Positions 52,430 to 61,484 of a stretch of DNA of 64,000 nt are shown here, one piece after another; position 1 is the first letter of the stretch; each line of letters opens with the position of its first letter. Location: the NCBI GenBank assembly GCA_020849535.1, contig JADLGB010000258.1, positions 1 through 64,000 of the forward strand. Direction: 5' to 3'. This DNA comes from Candidatus Hydrogenedentota bacterium. Its GTDB lineage: Bacteria; Hydrogenedentota; Hydrogenedentia; Hydrogenedentales; SLHB01. The translations under genes were made by a program, and so were the position numbers. Below the pieces are notes generated by a model. The model was not told where the DNA came from. It searched no databases and saw nothing but the letters and a program-made list of their open reading frames with translations.

Positions 52430-52877
52430 CGGATGTTGTCCTTCCGGAAAAGAATGCGTTAACCGTACTAATGACGCTCGGAATCGCCTTAAGCCCGACT
52501 ATTCTTTCGAGGATGCGCAAGTCGGTTTCTTCTTGGTCCTTTGTATCCGCAGTGACCAGAACACACAGACGAAATCTGGGGGCAGTTTGCGGATGGCACT
52601 TGAACCCATACAGCCTGAGCGCGCCTTTCTTGAACACATGGCAGTCTTCGTAGGGCTTGTTGAATCCGTGATGCTGCCTGCGGTCGCCAATCTCTTGAAT
52701 CCACATTCGGAATCTATTTCGCACATCTTGTTGCGCTTTGGGGCTCAACTTGGAGAAGCGAATGAAGGCGCTGACATGCTTGTTGGTTGGACACTTCAGG
52801 AAGATGACGCCCCGATCCCTGCCGGGCTGTGCCCATTCACATGCGTATCTGTCTTCGTCCATTCCATCACCGCGCAC
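52416..52877 (-). CDS. HigB/Gp49-like toxin (RelE/ParE superfamily)
   Basis: A 153-residue protein resembling phage-derived Gp49-like/HigB toxins: PKAQQDVRNRFRMWIQEIGD, HGFNKPYEDCHVFKKGALRL, and a strand-rich C-terminus with RFRLCVLVTADTKDQEETDL. Such toxins cut mRNA on the ribosome. It is upstream of and overlaps the XRE gene, the toxin-first order typical of higBA. The start is weak: GTG 52877 or ATG 52862. The pair and the 51682 gene lie inside the glycan locus and use a less GC-rich codon set than their neighbours, suggesting acquisition. Confidence 0.68.
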   Translation of the reverse strand: MRGDGMDEDRYACEWAQPGRDRGVIFLKCPTNKHVSAFIRFSKLSPKAQQDVRNRFRMWIQEIGDRRQHHGFNKPYEDCHVFKKGALRLYGFKCHPQTAPRFRLCVLVTADTKDQEETDLRILERIVGLKAIPSVISTVNAFFSGRTTSDEKR

Positions 52878-53085
52878 AAGTTTAGCTTTTTCTAAAGACG
52901 TTTGTCAAGCCCCCGTTTTGGAGCTGATGGGGAATTGTAGCATGGATGGGGTGACGAGGCAAGTACTGTAATGTGGTTCTTCAAAGAGAATGAGAGAGGA
53001 TCCCTATTCCATCGTTTCTGGCCATATCCAGGGGGCCATCCGCGATTCCAAACAGTTGCGACATACCCGCGTACGCAGGGGGCCG

Positions 53086-54102
53086 TCACTCGCGAAGCAG
53101 GACATCGCAGGCGAGCCGGAGCTTGCTCAAGAGTTTTCGGAAGAGTCCCCCGCGCTGAGCGGCGGCGCGCAGCTTCACGATGAGCTTGCGCTGTAGGCGG
53201 TAGCGGGAAAGGGGCGCTCGTTTGGGCGTCGAGACTTTCTGGCCGTGTTCCTCCAAGGGTTTCCAGATCTTCTCCGGAGGGTAGCCGCAGACAGTCAGAT
53301 CGTCTGGGTCGAGCTGCGCGATGACGTTGCGCATGAGGGCGCATTTGGCGGGATCGGAGGCGAGGTCCTCAACCCACTTTGAGATGGAACCCGTCGTGGG
53401 GCGCGAGTGCTGTTGCACACCGATGGGATCGCCGAGCCCGCCGCGGGGGGCCTGCTCACCGCTCTTCGCGCCATAGTCGATCGTGTCCTTCTCGAAGGGA
53501 ATGCCGATGTAGGCGTAGGTCTTCTCCATCCACAATTCCGGGTCCTTGACGAGGTCCTCGTACCGGACATGAAACGCCGGGACATCCTTCTGACGGAGGA
53601 AGGCCGCCAGGGCCGGCACGTAGCGGTTAAGAATCGGGTTGTAGTTATGGGCCACCTGGTAATCGCCGTCGAAAAAGGAGTTCGCGAAAGAGGAGAAGGT
53701 GGCCAGCGGATGCCGCGTGAGCACCACGTATTTCGCGTCGGGGAAAACCTTCATCATAAACGGGAGGATGAGGCCGTAGGCGGGCGTCTTGTCGAGACAA
53801 ATCGTCTTGCCGCTGCCCTGCAAGTAGCGGCCGTAGAGCGTGTCGCAATAGGCGCGGCACGCGTCCCAGTAGTCCTGCTCTTTGTTGGGCAGTTCCTGAA
53901 TGAAGAGGCGCTGCGACTCGGCCGCCAGGACGTGATCGTAAGGGGCCTTGTCGACTTTTTCCCATACGCCGAGGTGGGCCAACGGCGTGAGCAGATGGGG
54001 CTCGGGTCCGCCCTTGATCATCGAGTGGGATTCGAGCATGCGCTCCAGCATGGTGCTGCCTGAGCGGGGAGAACTGATCACAAACAACATCGGGATCGGC
54101 AT
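53086..54102 (-). CDS. sulfotransferase
   Basis: A 338-residue PAPS-dependent sulfotransferase. The 5'-phosphosulfate loop is SSPRSGSTMLERML (about residue 10), and the 3'-phosphate motif is VLTRHPLATFSSFANSFF (about residue 125). GGAGGA is 5 bases before ATG 54102, and the long frame upstream is an antisense shadow of kdsB. It is predicted cytoplasmic, acting on a lipid- or nucleotide-linked glycan intermediate. It sits in the glycan locus and could add sulfate to the surface polysaccharide, which is notable beside the genome's sulfatases. Confidence 0.88.
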   Translation of the reverse strand: MPIPMLFVISSPRSGSTMLERMLESHSMIKGGPEPHLLTPLAHLGVWEKVDKAPYDHVLAAESQRLFIQELPNKEQDYWDACRAYCDTLYGRYLQGSGKTICLDKTPAYGLILPFMMKVFPDAKYVVLTRHPLATFSSFANSFFDGDYQVAHNYNPILNRYVPALAAFLRQKDVPAFHVRYEDLVKDPELWMEKTYAYIGIPFEKDTIDYGAKSGEQAPRGGLGDPIGVQQHSRPTTGSISKWVEDLASDPAKCALMRNVIAQLDPDDLTVCGYPPEKIWKPLEEHGQKVSTPKRAPLSRYRLQRKLIVKLRAAAQRGGLFRKLLSKLRLACDVLLRE

Positions 54103-54255
54103 GAACTTCCTCCTGCACGCGGTGCGGTGAGGAGAATTTAACGAGGGGGTAACGCTTGTGTCAAACAGTAGCGGGCGAACTTGAATCGCTGTTTTCCGGT
54201 GGCAATACTCGTGGGAAGTTTCTTGAGGTGTCAGGCATGGACGAAAGGGGTAACT

Positions 54256-55014
54256 GTGGGAAGCCTGAAAGTGGGAGGCGTGATTCCGGCGCGGTTTGGA
54301 TCCACCCGGCTGCAAGGGAAAGCGCTCCTGCCCATCTTGGGTAAACCGATGATTCAGCGCGTGTACGAGCGGTGTCAGCAGGCACGGGTGCTGGACTTGA
54401 TCTGCGTCGCCGCGGATGACGAGCGCATTGTGACGGCCGTCAAGGCTTTCGGTGGGAATGCGATCATGACGCGGCGCGGCCACGCAAGCGGCACGGATCG
54501 CGTAGCCGAGGCGGTCGAAACGCTGCAATTCGACATTGTCGTGAATATCCAGGGAGATCAGCCTTTCATCGATCCGATCATGATTGAGGAGGCAGTCCAG
54601 CCGATGCTCGACGATCCATCGCTGCCGATGGCGACGCTGATGCATCCTTTGACGGACCCGGCGGATCTGGCTGACATCGGCATTGTAAAGGTGGTTTGCG
54701 ATGTCCAGGGAAATGCGTTGTATTTTTCGCGGTCGCCGATCCCGTACGCGCGCGAGGAAGTGCCCCACACCGTGTACGAACATGTGGGGCTCTATGTGTA
54801 CCGGCGCGAGTTTCTCCTGAAGCTCTCCCAATTGCTTCCCACGCCTTTGGAACAGATTGAGAGCCTGGAACAGTTGCGGGTACTGGAGAACGGATTCCGC
54901 ATTCGGGTGGTTGAATCCAAGTGCAGGGACCATCATTTCTGCGGATTCAGTGTGGACACGCCCGAAGACCTCGCGAAGGCGGAGGCGTTTTTGAGGGAGC
55001 GGGGCATGAGTTGA
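54256..55014 (+). CDS. kdsB: 3-deoxy-manno-octulosonate cytidylyltransferase
   Basis: A 252-residue enzyme that activates Kdo as CMP-Kdo for lipopolysaccharide inner core synthesis. Signature segments: VIPARFGSTRLQGKAL, GHASGTDRVAEAVE, VNIQGDQPFIDP, ALYFSRSPIPYAR and HVGLYVYRREFLL. Starting at GTG 54256 (GAAAGGGG 5 bases upstream) gives the usual length; the longer frame from 54181 adds an unrelated N-terminus. Kdo implies a Gram-negative LPS and fits the heptose genes. It is followed by a repeat and then the flippase fusion. Confidence 0.95.
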   Translation: MGSLKVGGVIPARFGSTRLQGKALLPILGKPMIQRVYERCQQARVLDLICVAADDERIVTAVKAFGGNAIMTRRGHASGTDRVAEAVETLQFDIVVNIQGDQPFIDPIMIEEAVQPMLDDPSLPMATLMHPLTDPADLADIGIVKVVCDVQGNALYFSRSPIPYAREEVPHTVYEHVGLYVYRREFLLKLSQLLPTPLEQIESLEQLRVLENGFRIRVVESKCRDHHFCGFSVDTPEDLAKAEAFLRERGMS

Positions 55015-55030
55015 AGGCCAGTTGAAGATG

Positions 55031-55089
55031 ACCGGCGAGGGCACCGGTCCCACACTGGTCGCGGCGAGGACGCCGGTCCCACACTGATT
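55031..55089. repeat. two direct copies of a GGCGAGG-x-CACCGGTCCCACACTG element
   Basis: The elements at 55031-55059 and 55061-55089 share GGCGAGG, a CCGGTCCCACACTG end and a small internal hairpin. They differ in the middle (GCAC versus ACGC). They lie between kdsB and the flippase fusion and may be a decayed REP pair. Confidence 0.55.
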
Positions 55090-55125
55090 ATGGCCGCCCC
55101 GAAGTTTGCCCGCGCGGAAGCGACC

Positions 55126-58100
55126 ATGGTAGACTCGTTTGTCGAATGCAAGCCCGCAGAAGCTGATGTCCCGGCAACAAGCAGGAACCCGAACTCCAAG
55201 ATGGCAAAACGAATTCTCCTCTTTCTTATAAAGCTGTGTGTTACCGCCGGTCTTTTTGTCTTACTGTTCCGTCCAGAGACCTTCTTCCTATCACCAGACC
55301 AGTTTGGCGGCGTGAAGCCCGGGCACATGCTGCAGGAACTCCGCGAGGCTGGAGCGCACAGTATTGTGTTCTGGCTCACATTCGCCGCCGTTGTGAAGCT
55401 CAGTGGCCTATTCTGTGGAATGCTGCGCTGGCGGCTCCTGTTGCAGGGACAAGGCCTGTCCATCCCCTTTACCTACATTGCGCGAAGCTGGTTCATTGGG
55501 CGCACTATCGGCATCTTCCTGCCGGGCACCATCGGGCTGGACGGCTACCGGCTCTATGATTCGTCGCTCTATACGGGCGAGGTCATCAAGTGTACGACGG
55601 TGATCGCTGTAGAGAAGTTGATCGGCTTTGTCGCCTTGACCTTCTTGGTTTTCATTACGTTCCCCCTGGGTTTTGCGCTGCTCAAGATCAATGTCGTGAT
55701 GCTGGCGATCATTCTGTTAATTCTCGCGGCGTTCGTAGCGGTCGCGTTCATCGCACTGCTGAATCCGCGCGTCATCCAGGTGCTGGTCGCCGTGGTGCCG
55801 ACTCCACAGGCAATCCGCACGAAGGTGGACAAACTGGGCGCGGCGGTCACGGCATACAGCGGAAGCCGCATGAACTTGATCGCGGCGGTGTTTCTGGGGC
55901 TTGGTGTACATTTGGCTACGTGTTTCATGTACTTCGGAACCATGATGTCCATTCGTGCGGAGAATACGGGGCTTGCCGATATTCTGTTCGCAAGTCCGCT
56001 CATGATTTATGGGACGGTGCTTGGACCCTCCATCGGCGGAGAGGGAATACGCGAGATCGTGTTCGTAACGCTTCTTGGCGGAAAGACCAGCGTCGCGGCG
56101 GCGGCGACGTTTGCGCATTTGGGCTGGTGGGTGGGGGAAGTGGTACCGTTCCTCATAGGCGGGATGCTCCTCCCTTTCCATGTACGGCCGAGTAAGGAAG
56201 CCGTGCAATCCAAGCTCGCAGAGGCGCGCAGTGGGGCGCAATCCCAGGGAGGAATCCATCTCGAACCGGCGATTATCAAGACCTATCGCGACAAGCTTGT
56301 CGATTGCTTGCTTGGCGGCATGCTGGCTGGCCTGATGGGCGGCGCCGTGGTCGGTCTTGCCGAGGCCGCGTGGCTGACCAGCAGACAGGCCGGGCTCACA
56401 GAAATGGTCGCGTATTGGTGGGGGCCGCTGACCTACGGCATTGCGTTTGCCGGGGCGGGAGTGGGCTTGGCCGCTGGCTTGTTGTTCCTCGCGTTGATCG
56501 TCGATCGCTTTCCATCGCGGGCCTGGGCGTTCGGCATTTGCCACGGGGCCATCTTGGCGGGAGCCACGCTGGTCATCGGGTTCTTCCGGTACCGGCAAGA
56601 CGTGCTGGGGGAACACAACCTGTCCGCTGGGCAATTCGCGATGCTGGGCGCGGCCGCGGTGGGAATCGGTGTGGCGGGGCTGCTGCTGGGAACGGCGTTC
56701 ATGGGCCTCGCGGGGAAGACTCGCGGGCGCGCCGCGGCATGCGCGGCCGGCGTCTTTCTCGCATGGGTGATTGTAGGGGCCGGCCTGTCGCTTTGTTTCG
56801 AGCCCAGTGCAAAGACCGCGTCCTTTCAGGCGAAGGAAGGTGTGAAGGGACCGAACATCATTCTGATTGCCGTGGATGCGCTACGTGCGGATTTTCTCAA
56901 GCTTTACAGCGAGGGGCGTGCTGTCGCGGAAACGCCGTTCATCGATGCACTCCGGGCCGATTCGGTTCTGTATCAACACGCATTCGCACAGTCATCGTGG
57001 ACGAAGGCATCGTTTGCGACGATCTTCTCGGGCATGTATCCGGAAGCGCACACCGCCGTGCAGAAAGATTCGGTGTTGCCGGACAGCGTGACGACTTTTC
57101 CAGAAGTCCTTCGGGAGGCCGGCTATTTCACTGAAGGATTTGCAAACAATCCAAACATTGCGCCTACGTATAACTACGGCCAGGGCTTCGTTCAGTACCG
57201 GTATCTGAGTCCGGATTATCTTTTCGGGGCCAACCAGTCCGCCGAGAAGATGACCCTCTACAAGATCCTTCGCAAAGTATACCAAAAGGTGCTGGGGCGG
57301 CTGAGCAAGGGACGCGTCGATGTCCGGGACTTTTACCAACCCGCGGAGATCGTGACCCAGGCCGGCCTGGAATGTCTGGACAGCGAGGCGCGCCCGAAGA
57401 ACGTCCCCTTCCTGTTGTTCCTGCACTACATGGAGCCGCATGACCCCTACATGGACCATGAGAAACCTGGTGTAGGCTATGCCCGCGTGCAGCTTGGCGA
57501 TAACCCGTCGGCCGAAGAATACCGGGAAGTCTTCAAGCGTGTGTACAACGGTGAGATCGAGTATTGCGATCAGTATATCGGGGAATTGATTCAGGGCCTC
57601 AAGGACAGGGGGCTCTATGATGATTCCGTGATCGTGTTCACCGCGGACCACGGAGAGGAGTTCTGCGAGCATGGTGGCTGGTGGCACGGGCTGACCTTGT
57701 ATGACGAGCAGATCGGCATCCCCTTCATGATCAAGCTACCGCAGAACCAGTTGGCCGGTGAGACGAATACGAATATCACGCGGCATGTGGACCTGGCGCC
57801 GACGCTCCTGCAGTTCGCGGGGCTCGACAGGGCTCCCGCCATGCAGGGCAAATCCCTGTTCCAGGCGGACAATGTGACGCATGCCAACGAGGACGGGCGC
57901 ATCGTATACTCGCATTTGGATTTTGAGGGGATACTCTTGCAGGCGGTCCGCACGCCGACGACGAAACTGATCAAGGCCAATGAGGGCAACAAACGCAACC
58001 TGAAGCCTGTGGAGTTGTATGATGTGGCAACGGATCCCGGTGAGACGGCCAATCTCGCCGGACGGAACCTGCCCACCGAGCAGGAGATGTTCGACTTGAT

Positions 58101-58206
58101 CGATCAAATGCAGGCCGCGGCACTCGAGAATGCGGTGGAGCCCGAGTCGATTGAGACACCCGAAGACCTGAAGGAAAAACTCGACGCGATCGGATATGGC
58201 GGGTGA
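55126..58206 (+). CDS. flippase-like membrane domain fused to a sulfatase-fold phosphotransferase
   Basis: A 1026-residue inner-membrane protein. Residues about 20-350 form an LPG-synthase/AglD-type flippase-like domain (RWRLLLQGQGLSIPF, IGIFLPGTIGLDGYRLY, GPSIGGEGIREIVF). A second set of helices to about 560 leads to an alkaline-phosphatase-superfamily domain at about 575-1010: metal motif IILIAVDALRADF, nucleophile region SSWTKASFATIFSGMYP, and FTADHGEEFCEHGGWWHG. The nucleophile is Thr626, not Cys, so it is not a formylglycine sulfatase; Thr suits phosphoethanolamine/phosphoglycerol-type transferases. GGAAG is 5 bases before ATG 55126; ATG 55201, just before the first helix, is the alternative. 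Confidence 0.8.
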   Translation: MVDSFVECKPAEADVPATSRNPNSKMAKRILLFLIKLCVTAGLFVLLFRPETFFLSPDQFGGVKPGHMLQELREAGAHSIVFWLTFAAVVKLSGLFCGMLRWRLLLQGQGLSIPFTYIARSWFIGRTIGIFLPGTIGLDGYRLYDSSLYTGEVIKCTTVIAVEKLIGFVALTFLVFITFPLGFALLKINVVMLAIILLILAAFVAVAFIALLNPRVIQVLVAVVPTPQAIRTKVDKLGAAVTAYSGSRMNLIAAVFLGLGVHLATCFMYFGTMMSIRAENTGLADILFASPLMIYGTVLGPSIGGEGIREIVFVTLLGGKTSVAAAATFAHLGWWVGEVVPFLIGGMLLPFHVRPSKEAVQSKLAEARSGAQSQGGIHLEPAIIKTYRDKLVDCLLGGMLAGLMGGAVVGLAEAAWLTSRQAGLTEMVAYWWGPLTYGIAFAGAGVGLAAGLLFLALIVDRFPSRAWAFGICHGAILAGATLVIGFFRYRQDVLGEHNLSAGQFAMLGAAAVGIGVAGLLLGTAFMGLAGKTRGRAAACAAGVFLAWVIVGAGLSLCFEPSAKTASFQAKEGVKGPNIILIAVDALRADFLKLYSEGRAVAETPFIDALRADSVLYQHAFAQSSWTKASFATIFSGMYPEAHTAVQKDSVLPDSVTTFPEVLREAGYFTEGFANNPNIAPTYNYGQGFVQYRYLSPDYLFGANQSAEKMTLYKILRKVYQKVLGRLSKGRVDVRDFYQPAEIVTQAGLECLDSEARPKNVPFLLFLHYMEPHDPYMDHEKPGVGYARVQLGDNPSAEEYREVFKRVYNGEIEYCDQYIGELIQGLKDRGLYDDSVIVFTADHGEEFCEHGGWWHGLTLYDEQIGIPFMIKLPQNQLAGETNTNITRHVDLAPTLLQFAGLDRAPAMQGKSLFQADNVTHANEDGRIVYSHLDFEGILLQAVRTPTTKLIKANEGNKRNLKPVELYDVATDPGETANLAGRNLPTEQEMFDLIDQMQAAALENAVEPESIETPEDLKEKLDAIGYGG

Positions 58207-58253
58207 TCGAGGCGGCTGTCCGATGCGGATGAATTGGGGATGAAAACACGCTT

Positions 58254-59561
58254 ATGAAAATTGCGGTCATCGGCACGGGTCACGTGGGGCTCGTCGTGGG
58301 AACAGGACTGGCCGACACCGGCCACTACGTCACGTGCGTCGATCTCGACGAGGAGAAGATCGCGTGCCTTCAGAGCGGGCAGTTGCCGGTTTACGAGCCC
58401 GGGCTCGAGGAACTCGTGGCGCGGAACGTCGAAGAGGAACGCCTGAAGTTTACCACGGAATTTTCGCAGGCGATTCGCGACGCGCTACTGGTGTTCATCT
58501 GCGTGGGTACACCGTCCACGCCCCGCGGTGACGCCGACTTGAGCCAGGTATACGATGCAATCGACCGAATCGCCGAAGCGATGCCGGGGTACCGGATCAT
58601 CGTCAACAAGAGCACATGTCCGGTCGGCACAACCGAGGCGTTCAAGTTACGGCTCTCGCAGAAGACGAAGCAGCCATTCGATGTCGTGGTGAATCCGGAG
58701 TTCCTGCGCCAGGGCGCGGCTGTGGACGACTTCATGCGGCCGGATCGGATCATTGTGGGGTGCGAGGATGTGCGCGTCGAGGAAATCATGAAGGAGTTGT
58801 ACGCGCCGTTCCTGCGGACGGGCAAGCCCTTGCTCCTGATGAGCATCCGGAGCGCGGAGATGTCGAAGTATGCGGTCAATGCGATGTTGGCGGCGCGCAT
58901 CTCGCTCATGAACGAGTTCGCGAACCTGTGCGAGGCGTATGGGGCGGACATCAACGAGGTGCGCGAAGGCGTCGCGGCGGATTCCCGCATCGGACCTTCC
59001 TACATTTTCCCTGGGATCGGGTTTGGGGGCTCCTGCCTGCCCAAGGACCTGGTCGCGTGTTCGCACCTCGCGGAGGAAAAGGGGTTGAAGGCCCACATCC
59101 TCGACGCGGTCACAGCGGTCAATGTGAATCAGCAGGCCCGTTTCGTCGAGACGATACTTGCCTACTATGGACACCGCGTCGCGGGAAAACGGATTGCGCT
59201 TTGGGGCGTGAGCTTCAAACCGAAGACGGATGACCTGCGGGAAGGACCGGCGCTGCGCGTGATCGATGCCTTGCTCGAAGGCGGCGCCGAGGTGGTTGTC
59301 TACGATCCCGCGGCGGACGCCAACATTCACAAGCAATACGGCGACCGGGTCCGCGTGGTAACCAAGACCTATCTCGCGTTGGAACAGGCGGACGGCTTGG
59401 TGATTACGACCGAGTGGAATGAGTTCCGGCGTCCTGACTACGAGCGAATGGCCTCGCTGATGCGCGAGAAGGTCATCTTCGACGGGCGTAATCTATACAC
59501 CGCGAAAACGCTGCGCGAGCATGGATTCCGGTACTTCAGCATCGGCAGGGTTAGCGTGTAG
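58254..59561 (+). CDS. ugd: UDP-glucose 6-dehydrogenase
   Basis: A 435-residue enzyme that oxidises UDP-glucose to UDP-glucuronate. NAD site KIAVIGTGHVGLVVG; VFICVGTPSTPRGDADL; STCPVGTT; the catalytic Cys is at about residue 260 in GFGGSCLPKD; and the UDP-binding region is WGVSFKPKTDDLREGPAL. Full length with all motifs. Its start lies 48 bases after the flippase fusion and its stop 6 bases before the next gene, so these form a run. UDP-glucuronate could feed an acidic capsule or exopolysaccharide. Confidence 0.95.
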   Translation: MKIAVIGTGHVGLVVGTGLADTGHYVTCVDLDEEKIACLQSGQLPVYEPGLEELVARNVEEERLKFTTEFSQAIRDALLVFICVGTPSTPRGDADLSQVYDAIDRIAEAMPGYRIIVNKSTCPVGTTEAFKLRLSQKTKQPFDVVVNPEFLRQGAAVDDFMRPDRIIVGCEDVRVEEIMKELYAPFLRTGKPLLLMSIRSAEMSKYAVNAMLAARISLMNEFANLCEAYGADINEVREGVAADSRIGPSYIFPGIGFGGSCLPKDLVACSHLAEEKGLKAHILDAVTAVNVNQQARFVETILAYYGHRVAGKRIALWGVSFKPKTDDLREGPALRVIDALLEGGAEVVVYDPAADANIHKQYGDRVRVVTKTYLALEQADGLVITTEWNEFRRPDYERMASLMREKVIFDGRNLYTAKTLREHGFRYFSIGRVSV

Positions 59562-59566
59562 CACCC

Positions 59567-60505
59567 ATGAAGAACGCCGCACTCATCACAGGGGTAAACG
59601 GATTCGTCGGGCAGGTTCTTTCGCGGTATCTCCGCGAGCGCGGTTGGAATGTGCTGGGCGCCGTACAACCACCGGCGGCCAAGACGGCCAGCAGTTTTCC
59701 TTGCGACCTCACGAATCGCGCGGAGGTCGAGGAGTTGGCGCAATGGGCGAAGGATGTCACGCATGTGTTCCATCTCGCGGCGGTAACCTACATCCCGCAG
59801 TCTCAATCCGATCCGGCGCTGGCCATGAACGTGAATCTCAATGGGACGATCCATCTTCTCCACGCCGTGCGCGCATGCGCGCCTGACGCACGATTCTTGT
59901 ACGTGTCGAGCGCGGCGGTATACGGCGTGCCCAAATCGCTGCCGATCACGGAGGAGCACCCGCTCAATCCCAACGAGCCCTACGGCATATCGAAGGCGGC
60001 GGCGGACGCCTTCTGCGATTACTTGCATCGCAACAGCGGTATGGATGTGATCCGTGTGAGGCCATTCAACCACAGCGGCCCAGGGCAGGCTGACCATTTC
60101 GTGTTGTCCAGTCTGGCGCGGCAAATCGCGCTCATCGAGCGGGGGGCGCAAGAGCCGGTGCTCCACGTGGGCAATCTGGACGTGGCGCGGGATTTTCTTC
60201 ACGTGGATGACGTGGTCCGCGCATACGAATCGCTCATGGAGAAGGGGGAGGCGGGGCAGGTGTACAACGTGTGCTCCGGAGTCTCACATTCCCTGCGATC
60301 CATACTCGATACGCTTCGCGAACACGCCGCAGTGCCTATCCGGCTCGAGACCGATCCGGAGCGTGTGCGCCGCGTCGACATTCCCAACGTGTGCGGATCG
60401 CGAGCGCGAATCACGCGGCATACGGAATGGGAACCGCGGATTCCGTTCGCTCAACTCTTGGAAGACCTCCTCAACTACTGGCGGACGCGGGAGGCCGGGG
60501 TCTGA
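59567..60505 (+). CDS. NAD(P)-dependent 4-keto-sugar reductase, Rmd-like
   Basis: A 312-residue extended SDR enzyme matching GDP-4-dehydro-6-deoxy-D-mannose reductase (Rmd). NAD site ITGVNGFVGQVLSRYL; LAAVTYIPQS; catalytic Y-x-x-x-K in PYGISKAAAD; RPFNHSGPGQADHFVLSSLA; VGNLDVARDFLHVDDVVRAY; and NVCSG. The RPFNH-SGPGQ and RDF-DVVRAY combination is the Rmd signature. Together with gmd it would make GDP-D-rhamnose or, with GDP-heptose, a 6-deoxy-heptose. The start is 6 bases after ugd. Confidence 0.88.
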   Translation: MKNAALITGVNGFVGQVLSRYLRERGWNVLGAVQPPAAKTASSFPCDLTNRAEVEELAQWAKDVTHVFHLAAVTYIPQSQSDPALAMNVNLNGTIHLLHAVRACAPDARFLYVSSAAVYGVPKSLPITEEHPLNPNEPYGISKAAADAFCDYLHRNSGMDVIRVRPFNHSGPGQADHFVLSSLARQIALIERGAQEPVLHVGNLDVARDFLHVDDVVRAYESLMEKGEAGQVYNVCSGVSHSLRSILDTLREHAAVPIRLETDPERVRRVDIPNVCGSRARITRHTEWEPRIPFAQLLEDLLNYWRTREAGV

Positions 60506-60539
60506 GCGCATTCTGCGCCGCCGGAACGAAAGGCGCCGT

Positions 60540-61484
60540 GTGGAGCGAAGAGTTCGATTTCGTCGCGGTGTGCTCAGGGCCGCGATCATTGCTCTACTGA
60601 CGCTGGTGGTGTTGGAAGTCCTGCTTCGCATCGTGGGCGTCAACTCGCTGATCCTCTACGACGCCGACCCCGCGTGCGGGTACCGATTACAGCCTCGGCA
60701 GACCGTTCAACTTCGGGGTAACATGATCGCGATCAATCAATGGGGTGTGCGTGACCCCAGGGCTCTCCCCTCTCCCCCATCTTCCGGCGGCCGTATCCTG
60801 GTGCTTGGCGACTCGGTGACGTGGGGCGGCATATATGTGAAGCAGGAGGAACTTTTCACGTCGGTGCTGGAGTCCAAGCTGGCTGGCGTTGAGGTTGTGA
60901 ATGCGGGCGTGAACGGATACTCCGCGGCACAGATGGCGGCGATGTACGAAGCGCATCTCACAGGGTTGGAACCAAGCACCGTCATCCTGTTTGCCATTCC
61001 GCGTGACTTCACGCGGCCGCCGCTTGTGACGCTGACGGGCAATAGTGCCGCCTTTCCGACGGAACGTCCGGCGCTGGCCTTGCCAGTCGCCGCCGCACTA
61101 CTGCGACACTTCGCATACAACCGATTTCGGTGGGAGTGGCTGCGTCCGCGTCCCGCGACTGTGCCGGCGAATCCGGGACTTTCGGAAACGGACTGCCTTA
61201 GGGAAAACGTCGATGCTGTGGAGCGTCTCAAGGCGTCGCTGGGGCCGAAAGTGAATTTCGCAGTCGTGCTTCTGCCTACCGCGTTGGAGCCCGAAGGCAG
61301 TCCCACGTTGAGTTCCGTGGAGGAGGCCTTGTCGGCGCGTGGTGTCACCTTCGTCAATCTCGGGGAGAAAGTAAAGGCATTGCCGGAGTTCTTCCTGGAT
61401 GGAGTTCATCTGACTGCGGAGGGACACCGGGCTGTGGGCGAGGCCCTGGTGTCCGTTGTGAAGTTGTCCGAGAAGACCCAATGA
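60540..61484 (+). CDS. membrane-anchored SGNH/GDSL-type hydrolase
   Basis: A 314-residue protein with an N-terminal signal-anchor (VLRAAIIALLTLVVLEVLLRIV) and an SGNH esterase fold. Block I is ILVLGDSVTWG (nucleophile Ser), block II Gly is in VNAGVNGYSA, and the catalytic D-x-x-H is DGVHLTAEGH near the C-terminus. Probably removes or adds O-acetyl groups on an envelope glycan, which fits its position at the end of the glycan locus. The start is GTG 60540 with GAAAGG 6 bases upstream; the much longer open frame overlaps the reductase and is not used. Confidence 0.8.
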   Translation: MERRVRFRRGVLRAAIIALLTLVVLEVLLRIVGVNSLILYDADPACGYRLQPRQTVQLRGNMIAINQWGVRDPRALPSPPSSGGRILVLGDSVTWGGIYVKQEELFTSVLESKLAGVEVVNAGVNGYSAAQMAAMYEAHLTGLEPSTVILFAIPRDFTRPPLVTLTGNSAAFPTERPALALPVAAALLRHFAYNRFRWEWLRPRPATVPANPGLSETDCLRENVDAVERLKASLGPKVNFAVVLLPTALEPEGSPTLSSVEEALSARGVTFVNLGEKVKALPEFFLDGVHLTAEGHRAVGEALVSVVKLSEKTQ

